DNA of 6,629 nucleotides, taken from contig JAEINM010000238.1 of assembly GCA_016342385.1 (NCBI GenBank), positions 1 to 6,629 on the forward strand. Direction: 5' to 3'. This document shows positions 1 through 5,771 of this stretch, in pieces (positions within the stretch are counted from its first letter, which is position 1; each line of letters opens with the position of its first letter). A program made the translations under genes and the position numbers. This DNA is from Spirochaetaceae bacterium. GTDB taxonomy: Bacteria > Spirochaetota > Spirochaetia > DSM-2461. The notes beneath the pieces were generated by a model. That model was given only the letters and a program-made list of their open reading frames with translations, ran no database searches and was not told the origin of the DNA.

Positions 1-485
1 TCCACAGTGATAGAGTCATTCTGTACATCCAGGATTGATGAAACACTGGTTAACTGATTCACATCCAGTTTTTCCGCCAACTGTGGACCTACCTGAGCTG
101 TATCTCCGTCTATGGCCTGTCTACCACAGAAAATAATATCAAAATGGCCGATTTTTTTTATACCATAGGCTAAGGTCAGTGAAGTGGCCAGAGTATCGGA
201 ACCGGCAAAACTCTTATCAGACAGGAGGATCAGGTCATCGGCCCCTCTGTAATAACATTCTCTCAAAACCTCTGCCGCGGAAGGGGGTCCCATCGAAATA
301 GCCGTGATATGGCCGCCGAACTGCTCTTTAATCTTAAGAGCTTCTTCGAGAGCGTTGAGATCCTCGGGATTAAAAATGGCCGGAAGTGCCGAGCGGTTCA
401 CTGTTCCTTCGGGAGTCATTGCCTCACCGCTGATTGCCTGAGTATCAGGAACCTGTTTTACAGTGACTATCATCTGGAAAGACAT
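1..485 (-). CDS. etfB: Electron transfer flavoprotein beta subunit (EtfB), C-terminus beyond window
   Basis: EtfB pairs with EtfA to form a soluble cytoplasmic flavoprotein that carries electrons between acyl-CoA-type dehydrogenases and other redox partners. The visible 161 codons show the family hallmarks. VKQVPDTQ lies at residues 9-16 and FNPEDLNALEEAL at 38-50. SMGPPSA (64-70) and SDTLATS (96-102) follow. The nucleotide-binding signature CGRQAIDGDTAQVGP is at 120-134. The GDTAQVGP version is the one common in Etfs of anaerobes, several of which bifurcate electrons, whereas mitochondrial ETFB reads differently here; bifurcation itself is not shown. The ATG at 485 is chosen because AAGGGAG (498-492) sits 6 nt upstream; the ATG four codons later lacks such spacing. 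About 90-100 residues are expected beyond the left edge, where etfA often lies. The gene has its own promoter and follows the C45 hydrolase gene on the same strand after 65 nt. Confidence 0.95.
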   Translation of the reverse strand, partial: MSFQMIVTVKQVPDTQAISGEAMTPEGTVNRSALPAIFNPEDLNALEEALKIKEQFGGHITAISMGPPSAAEVLRECYYRGADDLILLSDKSFAGSDTLATSLTLAYGIKKIGHFDIIFCGRQAIDGDTAQVGPQLAEKLDVNQLTSVSSILDVQNDSITV

Positions 486-496
486 AAAAATCTCCC

Positions 497-514
497 TTAG
501 ATTGTTCTATCTAA
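497..514 (-). promoter_or_regulatory. Inverted repeat at the etfB transcription start
   Basis: TTAGAT (514-509) and ATCTAA (502-497) are perfect inverted 6-bp arms separated by 6 nt. The repeat lies between the -10 box and the Shine-Dalgarno, across the predicted start of transcription. Its left arm overlaps the first two bases of the AAGGGAG ribosome site. That position suits a repressor operator, or a small 5' hairpin that modulates ribosome access. The arms are short and AT-rich, so chance is possible. Confidence 0.4.
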
Positions 515-543
515 ATTTTACGCCTTTTCATTTTCCCTGTCAA
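515..543 (-). promoter_or_regulatory. Sigma-70-type promoter of etfB
   Basis: Reading the minus strand, a perfect -35 box TTGACA (543-538) is followed by a 17-nt spacer and the -10 box TAAAAT (520-515), which matches consensus at five of six positions. A run of eight T residues (549-542) leads into the -35 box and could act as an AT-rich upstream element. Transcription would start near 508, giving a leader of only about 20 nt before the etfB ATG. This is the best-looking promoter in the window and implies that etfB is expressed independently of the C45 hydrolase gene upstream. Confidence 0.72.
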
Positions 544-550
544 AAAAAAG

Positions 551-2380
551 TTAAAATTTCATAGGACCCAGATAGTTAAAATATAAGGTCTTCGGCATCT
601 GCTTAAGTGAAAATGTTTTTTTCAGAGAACGGAGATAAACTTTTTTTATTTCGTCTTGGAGACCCGAAATATTGAGTCCCTTTCTGTAGCATTCAAGAGA
701 TTCTCTTCTCCTGCCCAATAAATCATAGCATCGTCCCTCCCATAGAGGTATAATCGATTCTTTTATACGGGAAAATCTGTATTCACTTTTCATAATACTT
801 ATTATATTCAGAGATTCCTCAGGGGCCTGATTCATTAAATATAAAATGGCTAATACATAATAATATCCCGGGTCTTTATACATCTCTATGGCCTGTTTCA
901 GAAGTTGAAGAGATTTATCCATTCTCCCTATTTTGAACTGCTCACTGGAAAGCAGAAAATATCTCAATGATTTTATCCCTTTCTGATGTACATTCTGTGA
1001 AACTCCCGGATTAAAAACAGAATTCCTGGACCTTTTTATGGAAAAAACATATTTTTTATTGGAATTATCATCCATTTCATTAAAAAAATTAAATCCTTTG
1101 TAGGTATTAAAACAAATCCCCGGAGGTTTTCCCTGAGCCATCCAGAAGTTACCGCTTTCCGGTTCAATAACCACACTCATTAATGTATTGGGTTGGGCGG
1201 GAAATTCTCCTCCGGTTAAGGAGGCCTGGGAAATGGCCCTGTTATAGTTAGAAGAGATGATATCCACCATCTTTCCCGGATCCAACCTTCCATACTGCAG
1301 TTCTATTGCATCACGTAAATATCTGTATCTTTCTATTGTGCTCTCTCTTTCGAGAGGGAACTCAATTTCATTCTTTTTTAGCTGGGGGTTTAAAAAATGA
1401 TTTGTCTGAACCAGAGAATCAAAACCCTCTGTCATCTTCCGGAAAAAGGTCTTTTTTGATGAAAGCTCAAGGCAGACAGCCTGATTTTTATCGGCAAAGA
1501 GAACAGTATGGGGAGCTGCACTGACCATATGACTATCTTTTAATATTAAGGGAAGAGCCTCCATACTCTCAATCCGGGTAAAGAGAAAATGATTATAATC
1601 GAGCGATGGGGTGGCTTTTCTCGTACTGTCCTTTGAAATGCAGACAAAAGTACTCATGGTAATACCCGAAGCATTTATCCCGGTCAGTCCCGTACCGGGA
1701 AATCCCGCTGTTGAAAAGTACATATAGGGCTGTTTTATTTTATTTTCAAAATACCAGATTCCTTCAACTGATTTTTTCAGAACATCTATATTTTCTGTTG
1801 GGTGATTATAAATAATCGCCGGATACTTCCAGACGAGGGCTCCTGAGAAATCGAGGTTGCGAGCCAGTAAGGCTTTTCCATGAGTTTTTACGGCAGAACC
1901 TTTCACATAAGCGCCACTGCACCCTCCGATAAAATAATTCCCGCTGCCCTTTTTGCCACCTCTTAAAAAACCAGAGATCAGTAACTGCATAATATCGGGA
2001 GCCAACAGAGCCCGGAGTACAATCCTTCTGTCTATACCAGTTGCATCTGAAAGACCTGTTAACTCCTGCAGAGTCTCTTCGGAGAATCTGTTCTCAAGGG
2101 GAGAATAAAAGTAATTCTCTATTAATTCCAATAACTTCTTCCTGATTTTCTCTGATAAGTTTAGAATTATTAAAGAATGATAAATTGTGTTCTTCAGGAA
2201 ATCTCCGTAATATTCAGCGATTCCCGATTGAATTATCTCATTTTTCAGTAATAACCCATGAGCAAAACCCCGCTCATAAGGATTTCCACTAAGGTGCAGA
2301 ATAATAAAACCGTTTCTCAGCTCTTTTGTAGATTGAGTAGTTGTTTCTATTATTTTATTTCCTTCTTTTATTATTGAAAT
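551..2380 (-). CDS. C45/acyltransferase-type Ntn hydrolase with TPR-like C-terminal region; start uncertain
   Basis: This is a member of the C45 peptidase/acyl-CoA:6-APA acyltransferase-like family, self-processing N-terminal nucleophile enzymes that cleave or transfer acyl-amide groups; the substrate is unknown. Numbering from the proposed ATT start at 2380 gives 609 residues. GNPYERGFAHG (32-42) is the family's N-terminal motif. GGCSG places the likely nucleophile at Cys154, which autocleavage would expose. RNLDF is at 174-178 and TNHF at 326-329. From about residue 471 to 573 there are helical, TPR-like repeats (LLKQAIEMYKDPGYYYVLAI and LWEGRCYDLLGRRRESLECY), followed by a short tail. No signal peptide is seen, so a cytoplasmic location is likely. 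The first conventional start is TTG at 2131 (526 aa), but it would delete the N-terminal motif. No ATG or GTG exists in frame between the TAA at 2395-2393 and that TTG. No hairpin terminator follows the stop. The family call is good; the start and the TPR boundaries are less sure. Confidence 0.75.
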   Translation of the reverse strand: MSIIKEGNKIIETTTQSTKELRNGFIILHLSGNPYERGFAHGLLLKNEIIQSGIAEYYGDFLKNTIYHSLIILNLSEKIRKKLLELIENYFYSPLENRFSEETLQELTGLSDATGIDRRIVLRALLAPDIMQLLISGFLRGGKKGSGNYFIGGCSGAYVKGSAVKTHGKALLARNLDFSGALVWKYPAIIYNHPTENIDVLKKSVEGIWYFENKIKQPYMYFSTAGFPGTGLTGINASGITMSTFVCISKDSTRKATPSLDYNHFLFTRIESMEALPLILKDSHMVSAAPHTVLFADKNQAVCLELSSKKTFFRKMTEGFDSLVQTNHFLNPQLKKNEIEFPLERESTIERYRYLRDAIELQYGRLDPGKMVDIISSNYNRAISQASLTGGEFPAQPNTLMSVVIEPESGNFWMAQGKPPGICFNTYKGFNFFNEMDDNSNKKYVFSIKRSRNSVFNPGVSQNVHQKGIKSLRYFLLSSEQFKIGRMDKSLQLLKQAIEMYKDPGYYYVLAILYLMNQAPEESLNIISIMKSEYRFSRIKESIIPLWEGRCYDLLGRRRESLECYRKGLNISGLQDEIKKVYLRSLKKTFSLKQMPKTLYFNYLGPMKF

Positions 2381-2386
2381 TATAAT

Positions 2387-2394
2387 CCCCCTTT
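2387..2394 (-). promoter_or_regulatory. Ribosome binding site supporting an ATT start for the C45 gene
   Basis: On the minus strand AAAGGGGG (2394-2387) can pair with the anti-Shine-Dalgarno, allowing one G-U pair. It lies exactly 6 nt before ATT at 2380, the ideal distance. The in-frame stop at 2395-2393 overlaps its first bases, so translation in this frame cannot begin further upstream. ATA codons at 2374 and 2371 are alternatives, less well spaced. A weaker AGGAAG lies about 8 nt before the TTG at 2131 and could serve a shorter form. Confidence 0.5.
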
Positions 2395-2490
2395 AAAGAA
2401 GCTCTAATTAAAAATTCATTCTATTCCGTGGAGAAATCAAGCTTTGCATAATAATATTTACTCCTGAATTCCGGGCTCCCTAAATCCCCA

Positions 2491-2504
2491 TCCCCCGAAG
2501 GGGA
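2491..2504. other. Short GC-rich hairpin in the divergent intergenic region
   Basis: TCCCC (2491-2495) and GGGGA (2500-2504) form a 5-bp stem. On the plus strand the loop is CGAA and CTTTTAT follows, which resembles a weak rho-independent terminator. On the minus strand the loop is TTCG closed by C-G, the very stable UUCG tetraloop, but no T run follows. No plus-strand gene lies immediately upstream to need a terminator. It may insulate the plus-strand promoter or form part of a long leader of the C45 gene. Confidence 0.35.
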
Positions 2505-2525
2505 CTTTTATATCGAGTCATTGTG

Positions 2526-2541
2526 CATTAACATATTAATG
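2526..2541. promoter_or_regulatory. Perfect palindrome, candidate operator upstream of the aldehyde dehydrogenase gene
   Basis: CATTAA and TTAATG are exact inverted arms around a CATA centre, giving a 16-bp site 60-75 bp before the dehydrogenase start codon. The site covers the TTAACA that is the best -35 candidate for the plus-strand gene. A dimeric regulator bound here would block or tune that promoter and could also affect the divergent C45 gene. The protein that binds is unknown, and AT-rich palindromes arise by chance fairly often. Confidence 0.35.
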
Positions 2542-2558
2542 TGAGAATAGTGAATAAT
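2528..2558 (+). promoter_or_regulatory. Tentative promoter of the aldehyde dehydrogenase gene
   Basis: TTAACA (2528-2533) matches the -35 consensus at five of six positions, and AATAAT (2553-2558) matches the -10 at five of six. The 19-nt spacer is longer than ideal, which is typical of weak or activator-dependent promoters. The predicted start near 2565 would give a leader of about 37 nt. Both boxes are embedded in palindromes. Confidence 0.3.
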
Positions 2559-2562
2559 ATTC
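2552..2562. promoter_or_regulatory. Second small palindrome over the -10 region
   Basis: GAATA and TATTC flank a single A, giving an 11-bp perfect palindrome that covers the candidate -10 box. A wider imperfect pair, GTGAA (2550-2554) and TTCAC (2565-2569), encloses it. Together with the palindrome at 2526-2541 this makes two candidate sites about 23 bp apart centre to centre, roughly two helical turns. The sequence match between the two sites is poor, so they need not bind the same protein. Confidence 0.25.
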
Positions 2563-2588
2563 GGTTCACATAGGGGTAACAAGAGTTG

Positions 2589-2595
2589 AAAGGAG
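2589..2595 (+). promoter_or_regulatory. Ribosome binding site that decides the dehydrogenase start
   Basis: AAAGGAG lies 6 nt before ATG at 2602 and only 3 nt before the preceding GTG at 2599. The ATG is therefore the preferred start. Another ATG at 2597 is followed at once by TGA and can be ignored. Confidence 0.8.
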
Positions 2596-2601
2596 CATGT
2601 G

Positions 2602-4011
2602 ATGAGCTCAACTGGTGAAAATTCGACTGATCATATTCTAAGTTCTGCTGATTTTGAATTAAAAAGGGAATTTTTTATCAATGGGAATACAAGGGATCTT
2701 AAATTCCGGCTCCATCAGCTGAAAAAACTGAAAGCGGCAATTAAAGAGATGGAAAATGAGATTCTCCAGGCTGTTAAAACAGACCTTCACAAACCTGATT
2801 TTGAGGTTATTATGAGTGAAGTAGGTCTTGTTTATCAGGAGATAAACTATATGGTCCGGAGATTGAAAAAAATGGCAAAAACCAGACGTGTGAAGACCCC
2901 ACTGGTTCATTTTCATTCTGTGAGCAGAATTTATCCACAACCTCTGGGAGTTGTACTGATTATCGGCCCCTGGAATTATCCCTTTCAGCTTTTACTGGTT
3001 CCCCTGGCAGGAGCTATAGCCGCGGGAAATTGCGTTGTATTAAAACCATCCAATAAATCGGCTCAGACTTCAGCTGTTATTGGAAAAGTGATCTCTTCAG
3101 CTTTTGAGAAAAACTATATCAGTGTTGTTCAGGGAAGTGGTTCAAAAATTGTCCCCGTTCTAATGGATAATTTCCGATTTGATCACATATTCTTCTCCGG
3201 AAGCGTGCCTGTGGGCAAAGAAATACGCCGGGCCGCTGCAGAAGAACTGGTCCCCATAACTCTGGAACTGGGAGGGAAAAATCCCGTTGTCATTGACAAA
3301 AATGTGAATCTTACAATTGCCGCCCACCGTATAATCTGGGGGAAATTTCTCAATGCCGGTCAAAGTTGTACATCTCCTGATTATCTTTTAATTCATGAAG
3401 ACATAAAAGATCAATTCCTGAATCTGGCCGTGAAAATCATTGGGAGTTTTTATGGTTCAAATCCCTGTGCTTCTGATCATCTGACTCATATTGTCAACGA
3501 AAGCAGGATGGAAGTACTCATTTCCTATTTAAAACAGGGAAACATTATTTACGGTGGATCATATGACCGGGAAGCACTGGTAATTGAACCGACCATCATA
3601 GACCAAGTGGATTTTAATTCCCCTTTGATGAAAGAGGAAATATTCGGTCCCATTCTTCCTGTAATAACATTCAAAACATTTAAAGAAACTCTTGAGATCA
3701 TCAATAGAAATCCCTACCCTCTTGTCCTGTATGTTTTTACATCGGATTCAAAGGTTGAAAAGTATTTCAGAGAGAATGTACCCTATGGCAACGGGTGTAT
3801 TAATCATACTCAGATCCAGTTTACCAATCCCCACCTTCCTTTTGGAGGTATAGGTTTCAGCGGTATCGGGTACTATCATGGAGAGTCTTCTTTCAGAACG
3901 TTCAGTCATTATAAAAGCATAATGAAGAGCGGTACTCTTTTTGATCTTAAACTGAAATATCCCCCTTTCACTAAACAGGCGGTAAAGATTACCTCGTGGT
4001 TTTTCAAATAG
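2602..4011 (+). CDS. Aldehyde dehydrogenase, class-3 / fatty-aldehyde type
   Basis: NAD(P)-dependent oxidation of an aldehyde to the carboxylic acid. The length and motif style fit the ALDH3 group, whose members often use long-chain or aromatic aldehydes; the substrate here is inferred. Counting from the GTG one codon upstream (the ATG form is one less, 469 aa), the active-site Asn126 lies in GPWNYP. The cofactor-binding LKPSN is at 148-152 and FFSGSVPVGK at 198-207. Glu223 is in LELGGKNP, the catalytic Cys257 is in NAGQSCTSPDY, and Glu347 is in KEEIFGP. The C-terminal PFGG (414-417) and FRTFSHYKS are also ALDH3-like. All catalytic positions are intact. No signal peptide or clear membrane anchor is seen at either end, so it is probably cytosolic. 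It is divergent from the C45 hydrolase gene and convergent with the acyl synthetase gene, whose stop codon is 19 nt beyond. Confidence 0.92.
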   Translation: MSSTGENSTDHILSSADFELKREFFINGNTRDLKFRLHQLKKLKAAIKEMENEILQAVKTDLHKPDFEVIMSEVGLVYQEINYMVRRLKKMAKTRRVKTPLVHFHSVSRIYPQPLGVVLIIGPWNYPFQLLLVPLAGAIAAGNCVVLKPSNKSAQTSAVIGKVISSAFEKNYISVVQGSGSKIVPVLMDNFRFDHIFFSGSVPVGKEIRRAAAEELVPITLELGGKNPVVIDKNVNLTIAAHRIIWGKFLNAGQSCTSPDYLLIHEDIKDQFLNLAVKIIGSFYGSNPCASDHLTHIVNESRMEVLISYLKQGNIIYGGSYDREALVIEPTIIDQVDFNSPLMKEEIFGPILPVITFKTFKETLEIINRNPYPLVLYVFTSDSKVEKYFRENVPYGNGCINHTQIQFTNPHLPFGGIGFSGIGYYHGESSFRTFSHYKSIMKSGTLFDLKLKYPPFTKQAVKITSWFFK

Positions 4012-4030
4012 AACATTAGGGGACCATCAC

Positions 4031-5548
4031 CTACTGCTTTTTCACTTTTTCACGGACAATATCGGTTATAGTCTTGAAATCAGTTTTCCCTGAACCCATC
4101 TTGGGAAGTTCTTCGAGAAAAACAAACTTTTTGGGGATGGCTATAGGAGGCAATTTGCCACTGAGTTCTGCAAGGATTTCAGCTGGATCTATCTCTCCGG
4201 TTAAAGCTGCAACAAGTATTGATCCCTTCGTTCTGTCGGGGACATCAACAACACAGCAATCAACACCTTCGGGAAGGACTGTTTCCAGAACTGATTCTGT
4301 TTTTACCAGAGAGACCATTTCTCCACCGATCTTTACAAATCTCTTCAGACGCCCTTTATGCCAGAGGAATCCATCTTCATCTAGAACACCTATATCTCCA
4401 GTATAGTACCAGTTGTCCTCAATAGCCTCTTTTGTTTTTGTATCATCGAGATATCCTTTCATAACCAGGTCACCTCTAACCAGGATTTTCCCCTCTTTTC
4501 CTGCGGTTAGTGTTTCACCCGTATCAATATGGGTAATCTTTACTTCTACACCGGGAAGAAGTTGACCGATACTGCCCGGGCGATTGTTATCGATTCTATT
4601 GACAGAGATAACAGGACTGGTTTCGGTAGTTCCATATCCTTCAAGAAGTTCGATATCATGTTTTTCCTTATATCCTTTTCGCAGCCAGTCGGGCGCCTTG
4701 TCCGCACCGACAACGACCAGCCATAGAGATTCAAAATCCCCTGTATTTGATTCTCTTAAATAACCGGAGAGAAAAATTGGCGTGGCTGCCATCATTGTGC
4801 ATTTCTCTTCCCGTGAAATAACCGGTATTTTTTTGTACTCGAGAGGATTGGCATAGGTTACTGCAGTCATCCCCTGACTGAGAGGCAGCCAGAAATCTAC
4901 CGTATGTCCAAAAACATGAAATAAGGGCAATATAGACAGGATAATTTCATTTTTTGTCAGTTTCATACATTCGGTAATCCCAAGGACATTGGAACCGATA
5001 TTTCTGTGAGTCAGCTGAACGGCTTTGGGCTCTTCTTCACTACCGCTGGTAAAGAGAATTACGACTGTATCATCAATATCAGCCTTGGGAAAAGAATTGA
5101 TAATAGTTCTGACGGGCAGCATGGTCTTTAGTGCAGCGCCCAGTTTATCACCCACAGAGACTGATTTCATTATCTCTTCTATACACACCATTCCCGGCAT
5201 AAGGGGACATTTAATTTTATCGAGAAGTGCCTGAGAGGTAATAATGGTTTCAAATCCACAGCGTTTCTGTGCATATTCTGAGTTTTCCTCTGCTCCGGTG
5301 GAAAAATTGATCATTACCGGGATTTTTCCTGCTATCAGGGCACCTATACAGGCGAGCATTGAACCGGCTGAAGTGGGGATCATAATACCGATGTACTTTC
5401 CCTTATAGGCTTTGAACTTTCTCGCCAGGATAAAGGATCCGATCATAGCTCTTTCATAGGGGACAATCGATCCGGTCATCATGTCCTTTATGGCGATCTT
5501 TTTTTTATTTTCTTTGGCAATTGTAATAAATTGATGATGCAAGATCAT
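4031..5548 (-). CDS. Stand-alone acyl-[ACP]/acyl-CoA synthetase, Aas ligase-domain type
   Basis: AMP-forming ligase that adenylates a fatty acid and transfers it to a thiol carrier. It has 505 residues. The phosphate-loop motif ILFTSGSEEEPKAV is at 164-177, followed by LPLFHVFGH (207-215), EGYGTTETSPV (303-313) and YYTGD (381-385). The hinge GRLKRFVKIGGEMVSL (399-414) and PKMGSGKTD (482-490), with the catalytic Lys488, are C-terminal. The LKRFVKIGGEMVSL hinge closely resembles that of Aas, which loads acyl-ACP. The acyltransferase half of Aas is absent, so acyl-ACP synthetase activity is likelier than the bifunctional reaction; acyl-CoA remains possible. The phosphate loop has Glu where a Gly is usual and PKA instead of PKG. 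The ATG is chosen because GGAGG (5559-5555) lies 6 nt upstream. The gene is convergent with the aldehyde dehydrogenase gene, and no terminator hairpin is seen in the 19-nt gap. Confidence 0.87.
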   Translation of the reverse strand: MILHHQFITIAKENKKKIAIKDMMTGSIVPYERAMIGSFILARKFKAYKGKYIGIMIPTSAGSMLACIGALIAGKIPVMINFSTGAEENSEYAQKRCGFETIITSQALLDKIKCPLMPGMVCIEEIMKSVSVGDKLGAALKTMLPVRTIINSFPKADIDDTVVILFTSGSEEEPKAVQLTHRNIGSNVLGITECMKLTKNEIILSILPLFHVFGHTVDFWLPLSQGMTAVTYANPLEYKKIPVISREEKCTMMAATPIFLSGYLRESNTGDFESLWLVVVGADKAPDWLRKGYKEKHDIELLEGYGTTETSPVISVNRIDNNRPGSIGQLLPGVEVKITHIDTGETLTAGKEGKILVRGDLVMKGYLDDTKTKEAIEDNWYYTGDIGVLDEDGFLWHKGRLKRFVKIGGEMVSLVKTESVLETVLPEGVDCCVVDVPDRTKGSILVAALTGEIDPAEILAELSGKLPPIAIPKKFVFLEELPKMGSGKTDFKTITDIVREKVKKQ

Positions 5549-5597
5549 TTAATACCTCCATCAAACCAGGATATTCAGGCAGGAGGAGCTCATTAGA

Positions 5598-5620
5598 GTA
5601 CGATACAGTCGTGATTGTAC
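5598..5620. repeat. Imperfect 7-bp inverted repeat upstream of the acyl synthetase gene
   Basis: GTACGAT (5598-5604) and ATTGTAC (5614-5620) are inverted arms with one mismatch and a 9-nt centre, 23 bp in total. The geometry equals that of the repeat at 5669-5691, although the arm sequences differ. Its position 50-72 nt before the start codon suits an operator or an RNA hairpin. Confidence 0.25.
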
Positions 5621-5668
5621 CTTACTGTTGGGCTGGTTCTTATATATTAATCCTAATACTATTATTAC

Positions 5669-5691
5669 TTATTTCAAGAGGTAAGAAATAA
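5669..5691. repeat. Perfect 7-bp inverted repeat upstream of the acyl synthetase gene
   Basis: On the minus strand TTATTTC (5691-5685) and GAAATAA (5675-5669) pair perfectly across a 9-nt centre. No T run follows, so it is not a simple terminator. It could be an operator or a leader hairpin. The AT-rich arms limit confidence. Confidence 0.35.
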
Positions 5692-5771
5692 ATGCTCAAA
5701 TAGATTGATCATACTACAGTAGGTTATACATCATTAGTCAAAAAAAGTAGAAACGGGATATGAACATTGCC

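Larger units (their letters stand above)
5549..5771 (-). other. 223-nt intergenic leader of the acyl synthetase gene
   Basis: No coding sequence is seen. Near the flavoprotein stop the minus strand has a run of seven T (5746-5740) that continues into TTGACT (5741-5736), a possible -35 box. The best -10 is TAGTAT (5716-5711) at a 19-nt spacing, a weak promoter that would leave a leader of roughly 155 nt. No strong hairpin precedes the T run, so termination of the flavoprotein transcript there is unproven. Two inverted repeats, listed separately, lie between this possible promoter and the start codon. Confidence 0.35.

Noticed and set aside
309..500. Plus-strand open frame of 63 codons
   Set aside because: It lies antisense to the clearly conserved etfB coding sequence and its product resembles no family I recognise.
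542..553. T run after the C45 stop codon as a rho-independent terminator
   Set aside because: No adequate hairpin precedes it on the minus strand, and it is better explained as the AT-rich lead-in to the etfB -35 box.
2540..2570. TGTGA and TCACA half-sites suggesting a CRP-like site
   Set aside because: The spacing is 21 nt and not the 6 nt of CRP/FNR sites.
2659..3363. Minus-strand open frames of 93 and 67 codons
   Set aside because: They are antisense to the cofactor-binding and catalytic regions of the aldehyde dehydrogenase and are best explained as shadows.
4012..4060. Bidirectional terminator between the convergent genes; repeated TTTTTCAC
   Set aside because: No inverted repeat able to form a stem was found, and the T-rich repeat is simply the Lys-rich C-terminus of the synthetase read in reverse.
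4074..4726. Several plus-strand open frames of 65-110 codons
   Set aside because: They are antisense to conserved motifs of the acyl synthetase (hinge, YYTGD, Lys488 region) and have no ribosome sites of note.
5581..5590. AGGAGG on the plus strand as the ribosome site of a small gene
   Set aside because: No start codon follows at a suitable distance and no plausible plus-strand reading frame is present.
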